A stretch of DNA of 8,763 nt from an uncultured Clostridia bacterium (GCA_947176445.1 CAMWQK010000026.1:1-8763), one strand, 5' to 3'; shown: positions 1-6,756, numbered from the stretch's first letter. Program-made: numbers and translations. The notes: generated from the letters alone by a model not told the origin.

Positions 1-734
<734 letters not shown>

Positions 735-747
735 TCTTTGCACTTCC

Positions 748-784
748 AAGCCCTTCCCGAATATCGGGAGGGGCTTTTCTTTTT
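748..784 (+). terminator. Intrinsic terminator after gap
   Basis: A 13-bp stem with one G-U pair: left arm 748-760 (AAGCCCTTCCCGA), ATA loop 761-763, right arm 764-776 (TCGGGAGGGGCTT), followed by a T-rich tract to 784 interrupted by one C. It lies 13 nt after the gap stop codon. This is a strong Rho-independent terminator, and it isolates gap from the sporulation genes downstream. Confidence 0.93.
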
Positions 785-819
785 GCCCTCGTCTTCGGTG
801 TTAAAACGGGGGAGAAATG

Positions 820-827
820 CATACAAT
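820..827 (+). promoter_or_regulatory. Possible sigma-E-type -10 element ahead of yqfC
   Basis: CATACAAT at 820-827 matches the Bacillus sigma-E -10 consensus CATACAMT exactly. From general knowledge, yqfC and yqfD are sigma-E-controlled in B. subtilis, so the location fits. Against it, the matching -35 region (about 798-806, GTGTTAAAA) is poor. The predicted transcription start (about 834) is only about 2 nt before the ATG at 836, which would leave almost no leader and clip the ribosome-binding site. Confidence 0.3.
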
Positions 828-835
828 AAGAGGAG

Positions 836-1096
836 ATGAAACTGCTGGGCGAAATTGAAAAATTACTGCAAAAGACGGGCGCTGTTGACGCACTCGGCGT
901 GCAGTACACAGTCATAGACGGCAAGGGCGGATACTTTCAGAACATCAAACGGATTTTGGAATTTTCTCAGACGCGCATCGTGTTGCAGGGCAAGAAGGGG
1001 AGTGTCGCCGTAGAGGGGAACGGGCTTTCGCTCGGCAAGTACTTCGGCGGCGACGCCATGGTGATCGGCGATATTGCGCGGGTGATGCGCGAGTAG
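836..1096 (+). CDS. yqfC: Sporulation protein YqfC (YabP/YqfC family)
   Basis: A small cytoplasmic-looking protein of 86 residues with no signal peptide or membrane segment. The central part (residues about 32-83: GYFQNIKRILEFSQT, then VAVEGNGLSLGKYF, then GDAMVIGDIARV) has the beta-rich pattern of the YabP/YqfC family, whose members are expressed in the mother cell during sporulation; the molecular role is not settled. The length is close to the family norm. Its position directly ahead of yqfD is the conserved order in endospore formers and is the strongest support. The start is odd: AGGAG (831-835) abuts the ATG with no spacer, whereas 5-9 nt is normal, and no in-frame alternative ATG exists nearby. 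A CTG at 842 would have good spacing but is a rare start. It ends with TAG at 1094-1096, 12 nt before yqfD, so the two are probably one transcript. Confidence 0.85.
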   Translation: MKLLGEIEKLLQKTGAVDALGVQYTVIDGKGGYFQNIKRILEFSQTRIVLQGKKGSVAVEGNGLSLGKYFGGDAMVIGDIARVMRE

Positions 1097-1108
1097 CGGG
1101 AGGGACAG

Positions 1109-1951
1109 GTGCAAAGAAAGGTACAGATTTTTGTAGAGGGATTGAGCGCGTTCCGCGCGGCAGACAAGCTCAAAGGCGCGGGTATTCCTGTTCTGTCCGT
1201 AAAAAAAACGCAAAAAAACGGCGTAGTTTTGGAGGTTGCGAGGAAAGACCTCGAAAAAGTTTTTGCAATTTTGCGCGGTTCGTGTTATAATATAAAAAAA
1301 ATACGCTTCCGCGGGCTTGCCAGACTGTGCAAAACGGTCGTATGGCGCGTGGGGCTTGCCGCAGGGGCGATCCTCGGGATCGCCGCAGTCTGCTTTTCCG
1401 AAACGCGCATTCTCCGCGTAGAATACACGGGAAGCGGCGCATACTATGCGGGAGAGGCAGAGGAAATTCTCAATCGCGGCGGCGTAAAGCGCTACGGCGC
1501 GGTGCCCGACGGGTATGCGGAAATTGAGGCGGAAATTCTCGCCCTGCCGCGCGTCAGCTTTTGCTCGCTGCACAGCGATGGCGGCATTCTGACGGTGGAA
1601 ATCGAGGTCTCGGACGACAATGCGGTCATCTCCTCGCGTCCGCTCACGGCGAGCGCGGACGGAACGCTCAAGGAGCTCACCGTCGTTCGCGGCGTGGCAG
1701 TCCACAGCGTGGGCGACAGCGTGGCGGCGGGGGAGCAGCTCGTCGTCGGAACGGACGAAAGGGCGATCGTCATTGCGCGGGCGATTATCGCGTCGTCCTT
1801 TGAAAGGGAGTACACGGGGAGCGAGGCGGAGGCGCGCGCGCAGGCGCTTCTCGAATGCAGCACGCTGAAAGATATTTCCGTCGTGCAGACGGAACAAGGT
1901 TGGTTGGTTACGGGACGGGCGGAGACGGAGGTATCCGTCAATCTCGGCTGA
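1109..1951 (+). CDS. yqfD: Sporulation protein YqfD, short form
   Basis: A predicted single-pass membrane protein of 280 residues that acts in sporulation; its biochemical role is unknown. The GTG start is supported by GGAGG at 1099-1103 with a 5-nt spacer. Residues 1-75 form the N-terminal YqfD domain. A hydrophobic segment at about 77-96 is the membrane anchor, followed by a region starting ILRVEYTGSGAYY (about 101-113) that resembles the POTRA/FtsQ-like fold after the anchor in this family. The block at about 178-214 (LTASADGTLKEL to GDSVAAGEQLVVG) is the characteristic extracytoplasmic motif of YqfD proteins. From memory, the Bacillus protein is nearer 400 residues, so this one lacks much of the usual C-terminal part. 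Three A7-A8 runs (1201-1208, 1212-1218, 1294-1301) sit in the N-terminal half, and the last overlaps a promoter-like sequence. The stop overlaps the phoH Shine-Dalgarno by one base. Confidence 0.85.
   Translation: MQRKVQIFVEGLSAFRAADKLKGAGIPVLSVKKTQKNGVVLEVARKDLEKVFAILRGSCYNIKKIRFRGLARLCKTVVWRVGLAAGAILGIAAVCFSETRILRVEYTGSGAYYAGEAEEILNRGGVKRYGAVPDGYAEIEAEILALPRVSFCSLHSDGGILTVEIEVSDDNAVISSRPLTASADGTLKELTVVRGVAVHSVGDSVAAGEQLVVGTDERAIVIARAIIASSFEREYTGSEAEARAQALLECSTLKDISVVQTEQGWLVTGRAETEVSVNLG
1263..1291 (+). promoter_or_regulatory. Candidate internal sigma-A promoter within yqfD, upstream of phoH
   Basis: TTGCAA (1263-1268), a 17-nt spacer, and TATAAT (1286-1291) preceded by TG one base away (1283-1284, extended -10). 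This is near-consensus for the housekeeping sigma factor. The predicted start is near 1298, inside an A8 tract. It would drive phoH-pgpH-ybeY-era-recO apart from the sporulation genes. It lies inside coding sequence (codons for residues Cys-Tyr-Asn-Ile), so chance cannot be excluded. Confidence 0.45.
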
Positions 1952-1966
1952 GGAGGAAGAAATACG
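1951..1966 (+). promoter_or_regulatory. Shine-Dalgarno and probable ACG start of phoH
   Basis: AGGAGG at 1951-1956, a 7-nt spacer, then ACG at 1964-1966 followed by GCT AAG AAA. If ACG initiates, the protein begins M-A-K-K-S-Y. This is the only perfect Shine-Dalgarno near the gene, and no ATG, GTG or TTG lies at the right distance. The next usable codon is TTG at 2009, with only GGGGAG (1993-1998) ahead of it. Confidence 0.6.
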
Positions 1967-2950
1967 GCTAAGAAATCATACACGGTAGAGACGGGGAGCC
2001 TGGATAAATTGCAGCGCGTGCTCGGTGTGTTCGATGAAAATCTCGACCTGATCGCGCGCGAGCTCGAAGTTCTGACGCGGATCGAGGGAACGAAGATCGT
2101 CCTCGACGGCGAGGACGTGAACACGTCCGTCGGCGCAGAAGTGCTCGGCAGTCTCTTGAAAATCGTCGACGCGGGGGAGCATATCGACAAGAGCAGTCTC
2201 CTCTATTGCATTGCGTTGGCGCGGGAAGGACATTCCGAAGATATCGAGGGAATTATGAAGGGCGTCGTCGCGGTCACTTCGCGCGGAAAGCCCGTCAAGT
2301 GCAAGACGGTGGGGCAGAAGGACTACGTCGCCGCCGTCAAGAAAAATACGGTAACGTTCGGCGTGGGACCTGCGGGTACGGGAAAGACGTATCTCGCGGT
2401 GTGTCTTGCCGCCGCGGCATATAAGGGAAAACAGGTCGAAAAGATCATTCTGACGCGCCCCGCAGTCGAGGCGGGCGAAAAGCTCGGCTTTCTGCCGGGG
2501 GATTTGCAGACGAAGGTCGATCCGTACCTAAGACCGCTCTACGACGCTTTGCAGGAGATGTTCGGCTTGGAGACGTACGCAAAACTCATGGAGAAGGGCG
2601 TCATCGAGGTCGCGCCGCTCGCGTACATGCGCGGCAGAACGCTCTCGAACGCGTTCGTCATTCTCGACGAGGCGCAGAACGCCACGCGCGAGCAGATGAA
2701 GATGTTTTTGACCCGTCTCGGCGACGGGAGCAAGATGGTGATCACGGGCGACATGACGCAGACCGATCTGCCCGAGGGCAAGACGAGCGGCTTAAAGCAC
2801 GCCGTCGGGATTCTCAAAGGCGTAGACGACATCGCGGTATGTACGCTCACGGAAAAGGACGTTGTACGGCACCCGCTCGTACAGAGCATCGTCCGTGCCT
2901 ACGAAAGAGACAGTGCAAAAAAAACAAAAGGAAAGGGAAGTCATGAGTGA
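1964..2950 (+). CDS. phoH: PhoH-family ATPase (PhoH/YbeZ)
   Basis: A cytoplasmic P-loop NTPase of the PhoH/YbeZ family, linked to RNA metabolism and ribosome maturation together with YbeY. It is 328 residues from the proposed ACG start, or 313 from the conservative TTG at 2009; family members are about 310-330. An N-terminal alpha/beta domain (about 15-90, containing LGVFDENLDLIARELEV) is followed by the PhoH ATPase domain. Walker A is GPAGTGKT (135-142), the ILTRPAVEAGEKLGFLPGD block follows, then YMRGRTL, Walker B VILDEAQN (232-239) and the ITGDMTQTDLP motif (260-270). The conserved tail VRHPLVQSIVRAYE is followed by a Lys-rich end encoded partly by an A8 run (2917-2924). Its stop TGA (2948-2950) overlaps the pgpH start by 8 bp. 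Product identity is firm; the start codon is the uncertain part. Confidence 0.95.
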   Translation, partial: TAKKSYTVETGSLDKLQRVLGVFDENLDLIARELEVLTRIEGTKIVLDGEDVNTSVGAEVLGSLLKIVDAGEHIDKSSLLYCIALAREGHSEDIEGIMKGVVAVTSRGKPVKCKTVGQKDYVAAVKKNTVTFGVGPAGTGKTYLAVCLAAAAYKGKQVEKIILTRPAVEAGEKLGFLPGDLQTKVDPYLRPLYDALQEMFGLETYAKLMEKGVIEVAPLAYMRGRTLSNAFVILDEAQNATREQMKMFLTRLGDGSKMVITGDMTQTDLPEGKTSGLKHAVGILKGVDDIAVCTLTEKDVVRHPLVQSIVRAYERDSAKKTKGKGSHE

Positions 2951-4460
2951 AAAGGTATATCCGAAGAATAAGACCCGCGTCGTAAAGGTCTCGGAACTCA
3001 TTCAGAGTGCGTGCATCTTTTTTGCATGCTATATTTTCATGCTGCTCGTACTCTTCATCATGCTCGTTCTGCACGACATCAACGGCTGGCTGGACTTCTG
3101 CATCAACCGCCCGACGGAGATGTTCTCGCTGTGCGTCTGTATCTTCCTTCTGTACTTTATTATCTACTTTTACTACTATTTCGAGAACAAGGAATTTCTC
3201 GTCCAGACCAAGAACATTCTGTGTATTTTTACCATCATCACGGTATGCGTGGTGCTGTGTTCGCTTGCGGGAACGTACGTCAACGTATACGTCCGTCCTG
3301 CGGCGCTCCTCTCCATCGTATGCGTGTTCCTGTTCAACCGCCGTCAGGCGATCATTCTCAACTTCGTCTTTTTCATGCTCGTGTTCATCATCGATAACTA
3401 CACGAACGGCTTCGGTACGGATATCCCGCCCCAGCTCATGTACCATTCGATCATGCGCGGGTTTGTGTGCGGCACGCTCGCAGTCTTTGTTGCAAACAGC
3501 GTCAGAACGCGCGGCGGCATTTTATTGACGGGCTTGATCATCGCCGTTCCTACGGTTGCGATCGCGATCCTCTTCGAGGTTTCGAATGCGGGCACGCACA
3601 TTCAGTGGCTGAGCTTCGTGGGGGCGATCGGTTGGAGTATCCTCGGCTGTATTCTGTCCTCCATTCTCGCCATCGCGTTTTTGCCCGTGCTCGAAGTCAT
3701 GTTCAACCGTCTGACGGTGTTCCGCCTTCGCGAGCTCACGCGGACGGACGCGAACCTGCTCGTCCGCATGAAGAAGGAAGCGCCGGGCACCTTCAATCAC
3801 TCGCTCATCGTGGCGCAGCTCGCCGAGTCGTGCGCGCTCGCTATCGACGAGAATGCAGAGATCGCCCGTGCGGCGGCTTACTATCACGACGTCGGCAAAC
3901 TCAAACAGCCCGACTGCTTCACCGAGAACCAGACGGACTATAATATCCACAACGAACTCACGCCCGAGCTTTCGGCAGACATCATCCGCTCGCACGCAAA
4001 GGACGGGTATGAGCTTCTCATTGCAAATCATTTCCCGCAGATTATCGCGGACGTTGCGCTCGAACACCACGGCACGCTGCCCATCAAGTTCTTCTATGCG
4101 AAAGCAATGAAGATCTCGGGCGGGGATGCGGATATCGGCGACTATTCCTATCTCGGACCGACGCCCCATTCGAAAATTGCGGCGATCATCATGATCGCAG
4201 ATGCCTCGGAGGCGGCTGTCCGCTCCCTCAAAGAGCACTCGCCCGAGAACGTAGAGCGGGTCGTGCGTACCATCATCGAGGAGAGAATGGACCTCGAGCA
4301 GTTCGTTGACTGTAACATCACCATCCGCGAACTGACGACCGTCAAGCAGACGCTTGTCGACGCGCTTTCGGGCGTGCACCATCACAGAGTCAAGTATCCC
4401 TCCATTCGCTTCAACCGCGAAAGAAAGGCGGTCGCGGACGAGGACGACGACAATGACTGA
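2943..4460 (+). CDS. pgpH: Membrane HD-domain phosphodiesterase, PgpH-like (probable c-di-AMP hydrolase), lacking the extracytoplasmic domain
   Basis: A 505-residue membrane protein of the 7TM-HD family, whose characterised members (Listeria PgpH) hydrolyse the second messenger c-di-AMP. The N-terminal half is very hydrophobic, with about seven or eight membrane segments (about 19-43, 59-80, 91-113, 119-132, 136-151, 171-187, 193-213, 224-254). The cytoplasmic HD domain follows: FNHS with His286, YYHDVGK with His315-Asp316, SHAKDG with His351, LEHHGT with His375-His376, and MIADASEAAVRS with Asp420, so the metal ligands appear complete. Known family members of about 700 residues carry a large 7TMR-HDED domain after the first helix; here helix 1 is followed almost at once by helix 2. 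The ATG at 2943 overlaps the phoH stop (ATGAGTGA), with AAGGA at 2928-2932 and AGGG nearby. The frame is open further upstream to a TTG at 2862, but that extension encodes non-conserved sequence inside phoH. The C-terminus is acidic and overlaps ybeY by 8 bp. Confidence 0.93.
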   Translation: MSEKVYPKNKTRVVKVSELIQSACIFFACYIFMLLVLFIMLVLHDINGWLDFCINRPTEMFSLCVCIFLLYFIIYFYYYFENKEFLVQTKNILCIFTIITVCVVLCSLAGTYVNVYVRPAALLSIVCVFLFNRRQAIILNFVFFMLVFIIDNYTNGFGTDIPPQLMYHSIMRGFVCGTLAVFVANSVRTRGGILLTGLIIAVPTVAIAILFEVSNAGTHIQWLSFVGAIGWSILGCILSSILAIAFLPVLEVMFNRLTVFRLRELTRTDANLLVRMKKEAPGTFNHSLIVAQLAESCALAIDENAEIARAAAYYHDVGKLKQPDCFTENQTDYNIHNELTPELSADIIRSHAKDGYELLIANHFPQIIADVALEHHGTLPIKFFYAKAMKISGGDADIGDYSYLGPTPHSKIAAIIMIADASEAAVRSLKEHSPENVERVVRTIIEERMDLEQFVDCNITIRELTTVKQTLVDALSGVHHHRVKYPSIRFNRERKAVADEDDDND

Positions 4461-4929
4461 GTTTTATCTGGACGCAGAATTTTTACCGGAGAGCGATCGG
4501 GTAAAATTACAGAGCGCGCTCTCCGATCTCGCAACGAGCGACGCTCCGCTTCTTCTTGAAATTATTACGGTGAACGAAGAGGAGATCAGAGAACTCAACG
4601 CGCGCGAGCGCGGCATCGACCGCGTGACCGACGTTCTGAGCTTTCCCTCGATGGACGGCATCAAAGGGGAAGAAATTTTATCGGACGAGCACGGCGAGGA
4701 GCTGGACGAGGAGGGAAGGCTCTTCCTCGGCAGCATTGCGATCTGCGAGCAGCGCGCCAAAGAGCAGGCGGAGGAGTACGGACATTCGTACGCCCGCGAG
4801 CTCAATTATCTCATTGTGCACGGCGTGTTGCATTGCCTCGGGTACGATCACGAGACGGAGGAAGAAAAGCGGGAGATGCGGAAGAAGGAGGAGACAGTGA
4901 TGGAAAAGCTGTCGCTTACAAGGGAATGA
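4453..4929 (+). CDS. ybeY: Endoribonuclease / 16S rRNA maturation factor YbeY
   Basis: A zinc-dependent endoribonuclease of the UPF0054 family, acting in the cytoplasm on 16S rRNA 3'-end maturation and ribosome quality control. It is 158 residues, typical for the family. Conserved features: the RERGIDRVTDVLSFP block (about 51-65, the substrate-groove signature), FLGSIAICEQRA (91-102), and the zinc motif HGVLHCLGYDH (123-133) with His123, His127 and His133. The ATG at 4453 overlaps the pgpH stop (ATGACTGA, 8 bp), and GAGGA at 4440-4444 gives a sensible 8-nt spacer. The upstream in-frame extension to 4354 lies wholly inside pgpH and is rejected. Its stop overlaps the era ATG (ATGA). The phoH-pgpH-ybeY-era order is widely conserved; the dgkA and cdd genes often found between ybeY and era in other Firmicutes are absent here. 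Confidence 0.96.
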   Translation: MTEFYLDAEFLPESDRVKLQSALSDLATSDAPLLLEIITVNEEEIRELNARERGIDRVTDVLSFPSMDGIKGEEILSDEHGEELDEEGRLFLGSIAICEQRAKEQAEEYGHSYARELNYLIVHGVLHCLGYDHETEEEKREMRKKEETVMEKLSLTRE

Positions 4930-5807
4930 GAAGCGGATATGTCGCCGTCATCGGCAAGGCAAACGCGGGCAAGAGCACGCTTATCAACGTGCTTGTCGGC
5001 GAGAAAGTCGCCATCGTATCCCCCAAACCGCAGACGACGCGCGACCGCATTTTAGGCGTTCTGACGCGCGAGGATCGGCAGATCGTATTTGCTGATACGC
5101 CCGGACTGTACCGCGCCCGCAACGCGCTCACCGACCTCATGATGCGCACGACGGACGATACCGCGAAGGACGTGGACGCGATCCTGTTCGTGCACGACGG
5201 ACACGCGGGACTGAGCGACGAGGACATCGCGCTCATGAAGAAGTATTGCGCGTTGAAGCTCCCCATTCTCATTGCCTATACGAAGATCGACATCATGCCC
5301 AAGGAGAACATTCCGCCCGACATTATACGGCTCTCCGAAGAGGGAGTGGATGCGGACGTGTATCCCGTCTCTGCGCGCAAGGGGCAGAATATCCGCCGTT
5401 TGGAAGACGCGATCTGCGCGCTCCTGCCCGAGGGAGAGAAGGTGTTCAAAGAGGACATCGTCTCCGACAGGAGCGAAAAGTTCATGATCTCCGAGCTCAT
5501 GCGCGAAAAAATTCTCTTGAAGTACGACAAGGAGATCCCACACGGCGTGGCGATCGTCGTGAATACCTTTAAGCAGAAGGAGAACGGCGTGTACGATATC
5601 AACCTCGATATCGTGTGCGAAAAGCAGAACCATAAGGCGATCCTCATCGGCAAGCAAGGCAAGGCGCTCAAAGAGGTCGCAGCCTTCGCCCGTCAGGATA
5701 TGGAAAAGTTCCTCGGCGCAAAGGTGTTCCTCACCGTATACGTCAAGGTGAAAGAGGACTGGCGCGACCGCGAAGGGCTGATGCGCGAATTCGGCTACGA
5801 GGCATAA
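4926..5807 (+). CDS. era: Ribosome-assembly GTPase Era
   Basis: An essential GTPase that binds the 3' end of 16S rRNA and checkpoints 30S assembly, acting with YbeY. It is 293 residues, normal for the family. GTPase motifs: G1 GKANAGKST (10-18), switch region PKPQTTRDRILGV (33-45), G3 DTPG (57-60), G4 TKID (119-122), where Era normally has NKID, and G5 SARKG (149-153). The C-terminal KH domain contains IGKQGKALKEV (241-251) and the family tail VYVKVKEDWRDREGLMREFGY. The ATG at 4926 overlaps the ybeY stop (ATGA). The purines right before it (AGGGA) are too close to be a good Shine-Dalgarno, so translation probably depends on coupling to ybeY. The in-frame TTG at 4833 would add 31 residues that overlap ybeY and match nothing in Era. 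The stop is TAA at 5805-5807. Confidence 0.97.
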   Translation: MRSGYVAVIGKANAGKSTLINVLVGEKVAIVSPKPQTTRDRILGVLTREDRQIVFADTPGLYRARNALTDLMMRTTDDTAKDVDAILFVHDGHAGLSDEDIALMKKYCALKLPILIAYTKIDIMPKENIPPDIIRLSEEGVDADVYPVSARKGQNIRRLEDAICALLPEGEKVFKEDIVSDRSEKFMISELMREKILLKYDKEIPHGVAIVVNTFKQKENGVYDINLDIVCEKQNHKAILIGKQGKALKEVAAFARQDMEKFLGAKVFLTVYVKVKEDWRDREGLMREFGYEA

Positions 5808-5845
5808 TAATTATTTTCCGTCGCATACTGCCCTTGGAGGGAGTT

Positions 5846-5956
5846 ATGCGGGACGAGAAAAAGCAAGCGCGCGATCTTGCCTGGGAGATGTTCGAACAGA
5901 CGGGCAACGTGAGCTATTACATGCTCTATCAGCAGTTAAAAGATATAAAGGACTAA
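5846..5956 (+). CDS. yqzL: YqzL-like small protein
   Basis: A 36-codon gene running ATG 5846 to TAA 5954-5956, preceded by GGAGGGAG (5836-5843) at proper spacing. The product starts MRDEKKQARDLAWEMF and continues EQTGNVSYYMLYQQLKD. The W-x2-F-x2-TGN-x3-YYMLY pattern is what YqzL-family proteins of endospore formers show (typically about 45 residues or fewer), and those genes sit between era and recO as here. The function of the family is unknown. It is soluble, charged, and likely helical. It starts 38 nt after era and ends 3 nt before the recO start, so it is very probably co-transcribed. Its short length alone would make it easy to miss; the ribosome-binding site, sequence pattern and location together make it credible. 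Confidence 0.8.
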   Translation: MRDEKKQARDLAWEMFEQTGNVSYYMLYQQLKDIKD

Positions 5957-5959
5957 GAC

Positions 5960-6664
5960 GTGCAACAAAAGACGGACGCGCTCCTCTTGCGGGCGGTGGA
6001 CTTTGGTGAAAACGATAAGATGGCGACCCTGCTCACAGCCGATTTCGGGAAGATCGGCGTTGGGATCAAGGGCGTAAAAAAGGCGGGGGCGAAGCTGAAA
6101 GTTGCCGCCCAGCCTTTTTGTTTTGCCGAGTACGTTCTCGCCGAGCGCGGGGGGCGGTATACCGTGACGGGCGCGTCGCTCTACGACGGGTTCTATGCGC
6201 TCACCGAGAGCGTGGAGACCTATTACGCCGCTGCCGCCGTGTGCGAGGTGTGCGATAAGCTCGTGTTCGAGGGCATGGACGGGAAAGCGTCGCTGCTTCT
6301 TGCGGTCACCGCGCTCAAAGAGCTTGCGGAGGGGAAGGGTGCGCCTGCGCTCATCCGCTTCCTGTTGCAGATTTTGGCGATCGCGGGCTATCCCGTGGGC
6401 ATGGAGAAATGCCCGAAGTGCGGCAAAATGCCGACGGGCAGAATGCGCTTCGACTTTGCGAGCGGCGCGTTCTTCTGCGATGGTTGCGAGGTGGGCGAGC
6501 CCGCCAGCGAGGCGACTTATTTCGCGCTGCGCTCCGCGTCGAATTTAAGCGGAGAGAGCACAAAGGACGGCGAAAAGCGCGCTCTTAGGCTGCTCTACAC
6601 CTACGTTGCGTATCAGACGGATTTGGAACTCAATTCCTTGCGCGAATACATCAAACTCATCTGA
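5960..6664 (+). CDS. recO: DNA repair/recombination mediator RecO
   Basis: A cytoplasmic recombination mediator that helps load RecA onto SSB-coated single-stranded DNA (RecF pathway) and anneals strands. It is 234 residues, slightly short of the usual 240-255. The N-terminal OB-fold begins TDALLLRAVDFGENDKMATLLT (split as TDALLLRAVDF and GENDKMATLLT, about 5-26), continuing with FGKIGVGIKGVKKAGAKL, the standard RecO opening. The helical middle contains FLLQILAIAGYPV (134-146). The zinc-binding region has CPKC (Cys151, Cys154) and CDGC (Cys173, Cys176), the four-Cys arrangement typical of Gram-positive RecO. The GTG start at 5960 has AAGGA (5948-5952) with a 7-nt spacer. It is the last gene of the cluster: TGA at 6662-6664 is followed at once by an intrinsic terminator. 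Confidence 0.95.
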   Translation: MQQKTDALLLRAVDFGENDKMATLLTADFGKIGVGIKGVKKAGAKLKVAAQPFCFAEYVLAERGGRYTVTGASLYDGFYALTESVETYYAAAAVCEVCDKLVFEGMDGKASLLLAVTALKELAEGKGAPALIRFLLQILAIAGYPVGMEKCPKCGKMPTGRMRFDFASGAFFCDGCEVGEPASEATYFALRSASNLSGESTKDGEKRALRLLYTYVAYQTDLELNSLREYIKLI

Positions 6665-6666
6665 TC

Positions 6667-6696
6667 TCCCCGCCCCGTGCGGGGGATTTTTATTTT
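6667..6696 (+). terminator. Intrinsic terminator after recO
   Basis: Stem CCCCGC (6668-6673) with GCGGGG (6679-6684), loop CCCGT, possibly extended by a T-G pair (6667/6685), followed by a T-rich tract 6687-6696. It begins 3 nt past the recO stop and ends the yqfC-recO cluster. Confidence 0.88.
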
Positions 6697-6733
6697 CGTG
6701 TCAAGTCGATGAAATTTTCATAGAATGTAAGTG

Positions 6734-6756
6734 AGACGGGGCATTACTTTCCGTCT
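6734..6756. promoter_or_regulatory. Inverted repeat just upstream of the first trpS-side promoter
   Basis: AGACGG (6734-6739) and CCGTCT (6751-6756) form a perfect 6-bp inverted repeat with an 11-nt centre. It ends 5 nt before the -35 box at 6762. It could be an operator or only a chance dyad; no regulator family is recognised. Confidence 0.25.

Noticed and set aside
1201..1218. Adjacent A8 and A7 runs in yqfD as evidence of a frameshift or pseudogene
   Set aside because: The yqfD frame reads through both with family-like sequence on each side, so no disruption is visible.
863..1897. A 344-codon reading frame on the minus strand across yqfC and yqfD
   Set aside because: It lies opposite two well-supported genes, has Arg/Ala-rich low-information sequence and no recognisable motif; it is a GC-driven shadow.
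2917..2924. A8 run near the phoH end as a possible programmed frameshift that would join PhoH to the pgpH frame
   Set aside because: Reaching the pgpH frame needs a +1 shift; there is no stimulatory structure visible, and both proteins look complete without fusion.
2862..2942. Upstream TTG start for pgpH adding 27 residues
   Set aside because: The extension lies inside conserved phoH sequence, has no ribosome-binding site and no family similarity; ATG 2943 overlaps the phoH stop in the usual coupled way.
2847..3446. A 199-codon minus-strand frame opposite pgpH
   Set aside because: Its charged, repetitive composition mirrors the hydrophobic membrane codons of pgpH on the other strand.
4833..4925. 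Upstream TTG start for era adding 31 residues
   Set aside because: It overlaps the conserved zinc motif region of ybeY and precedes the normal Era N-terminus, which begins at MRSGYVAVIG.
5806..5815. AATAATTATT palindrome after era as a terminator
   Set aside because: It has no GC pairs and would not form a stable hairpin; yqzL and recO follow closely in the same direction.
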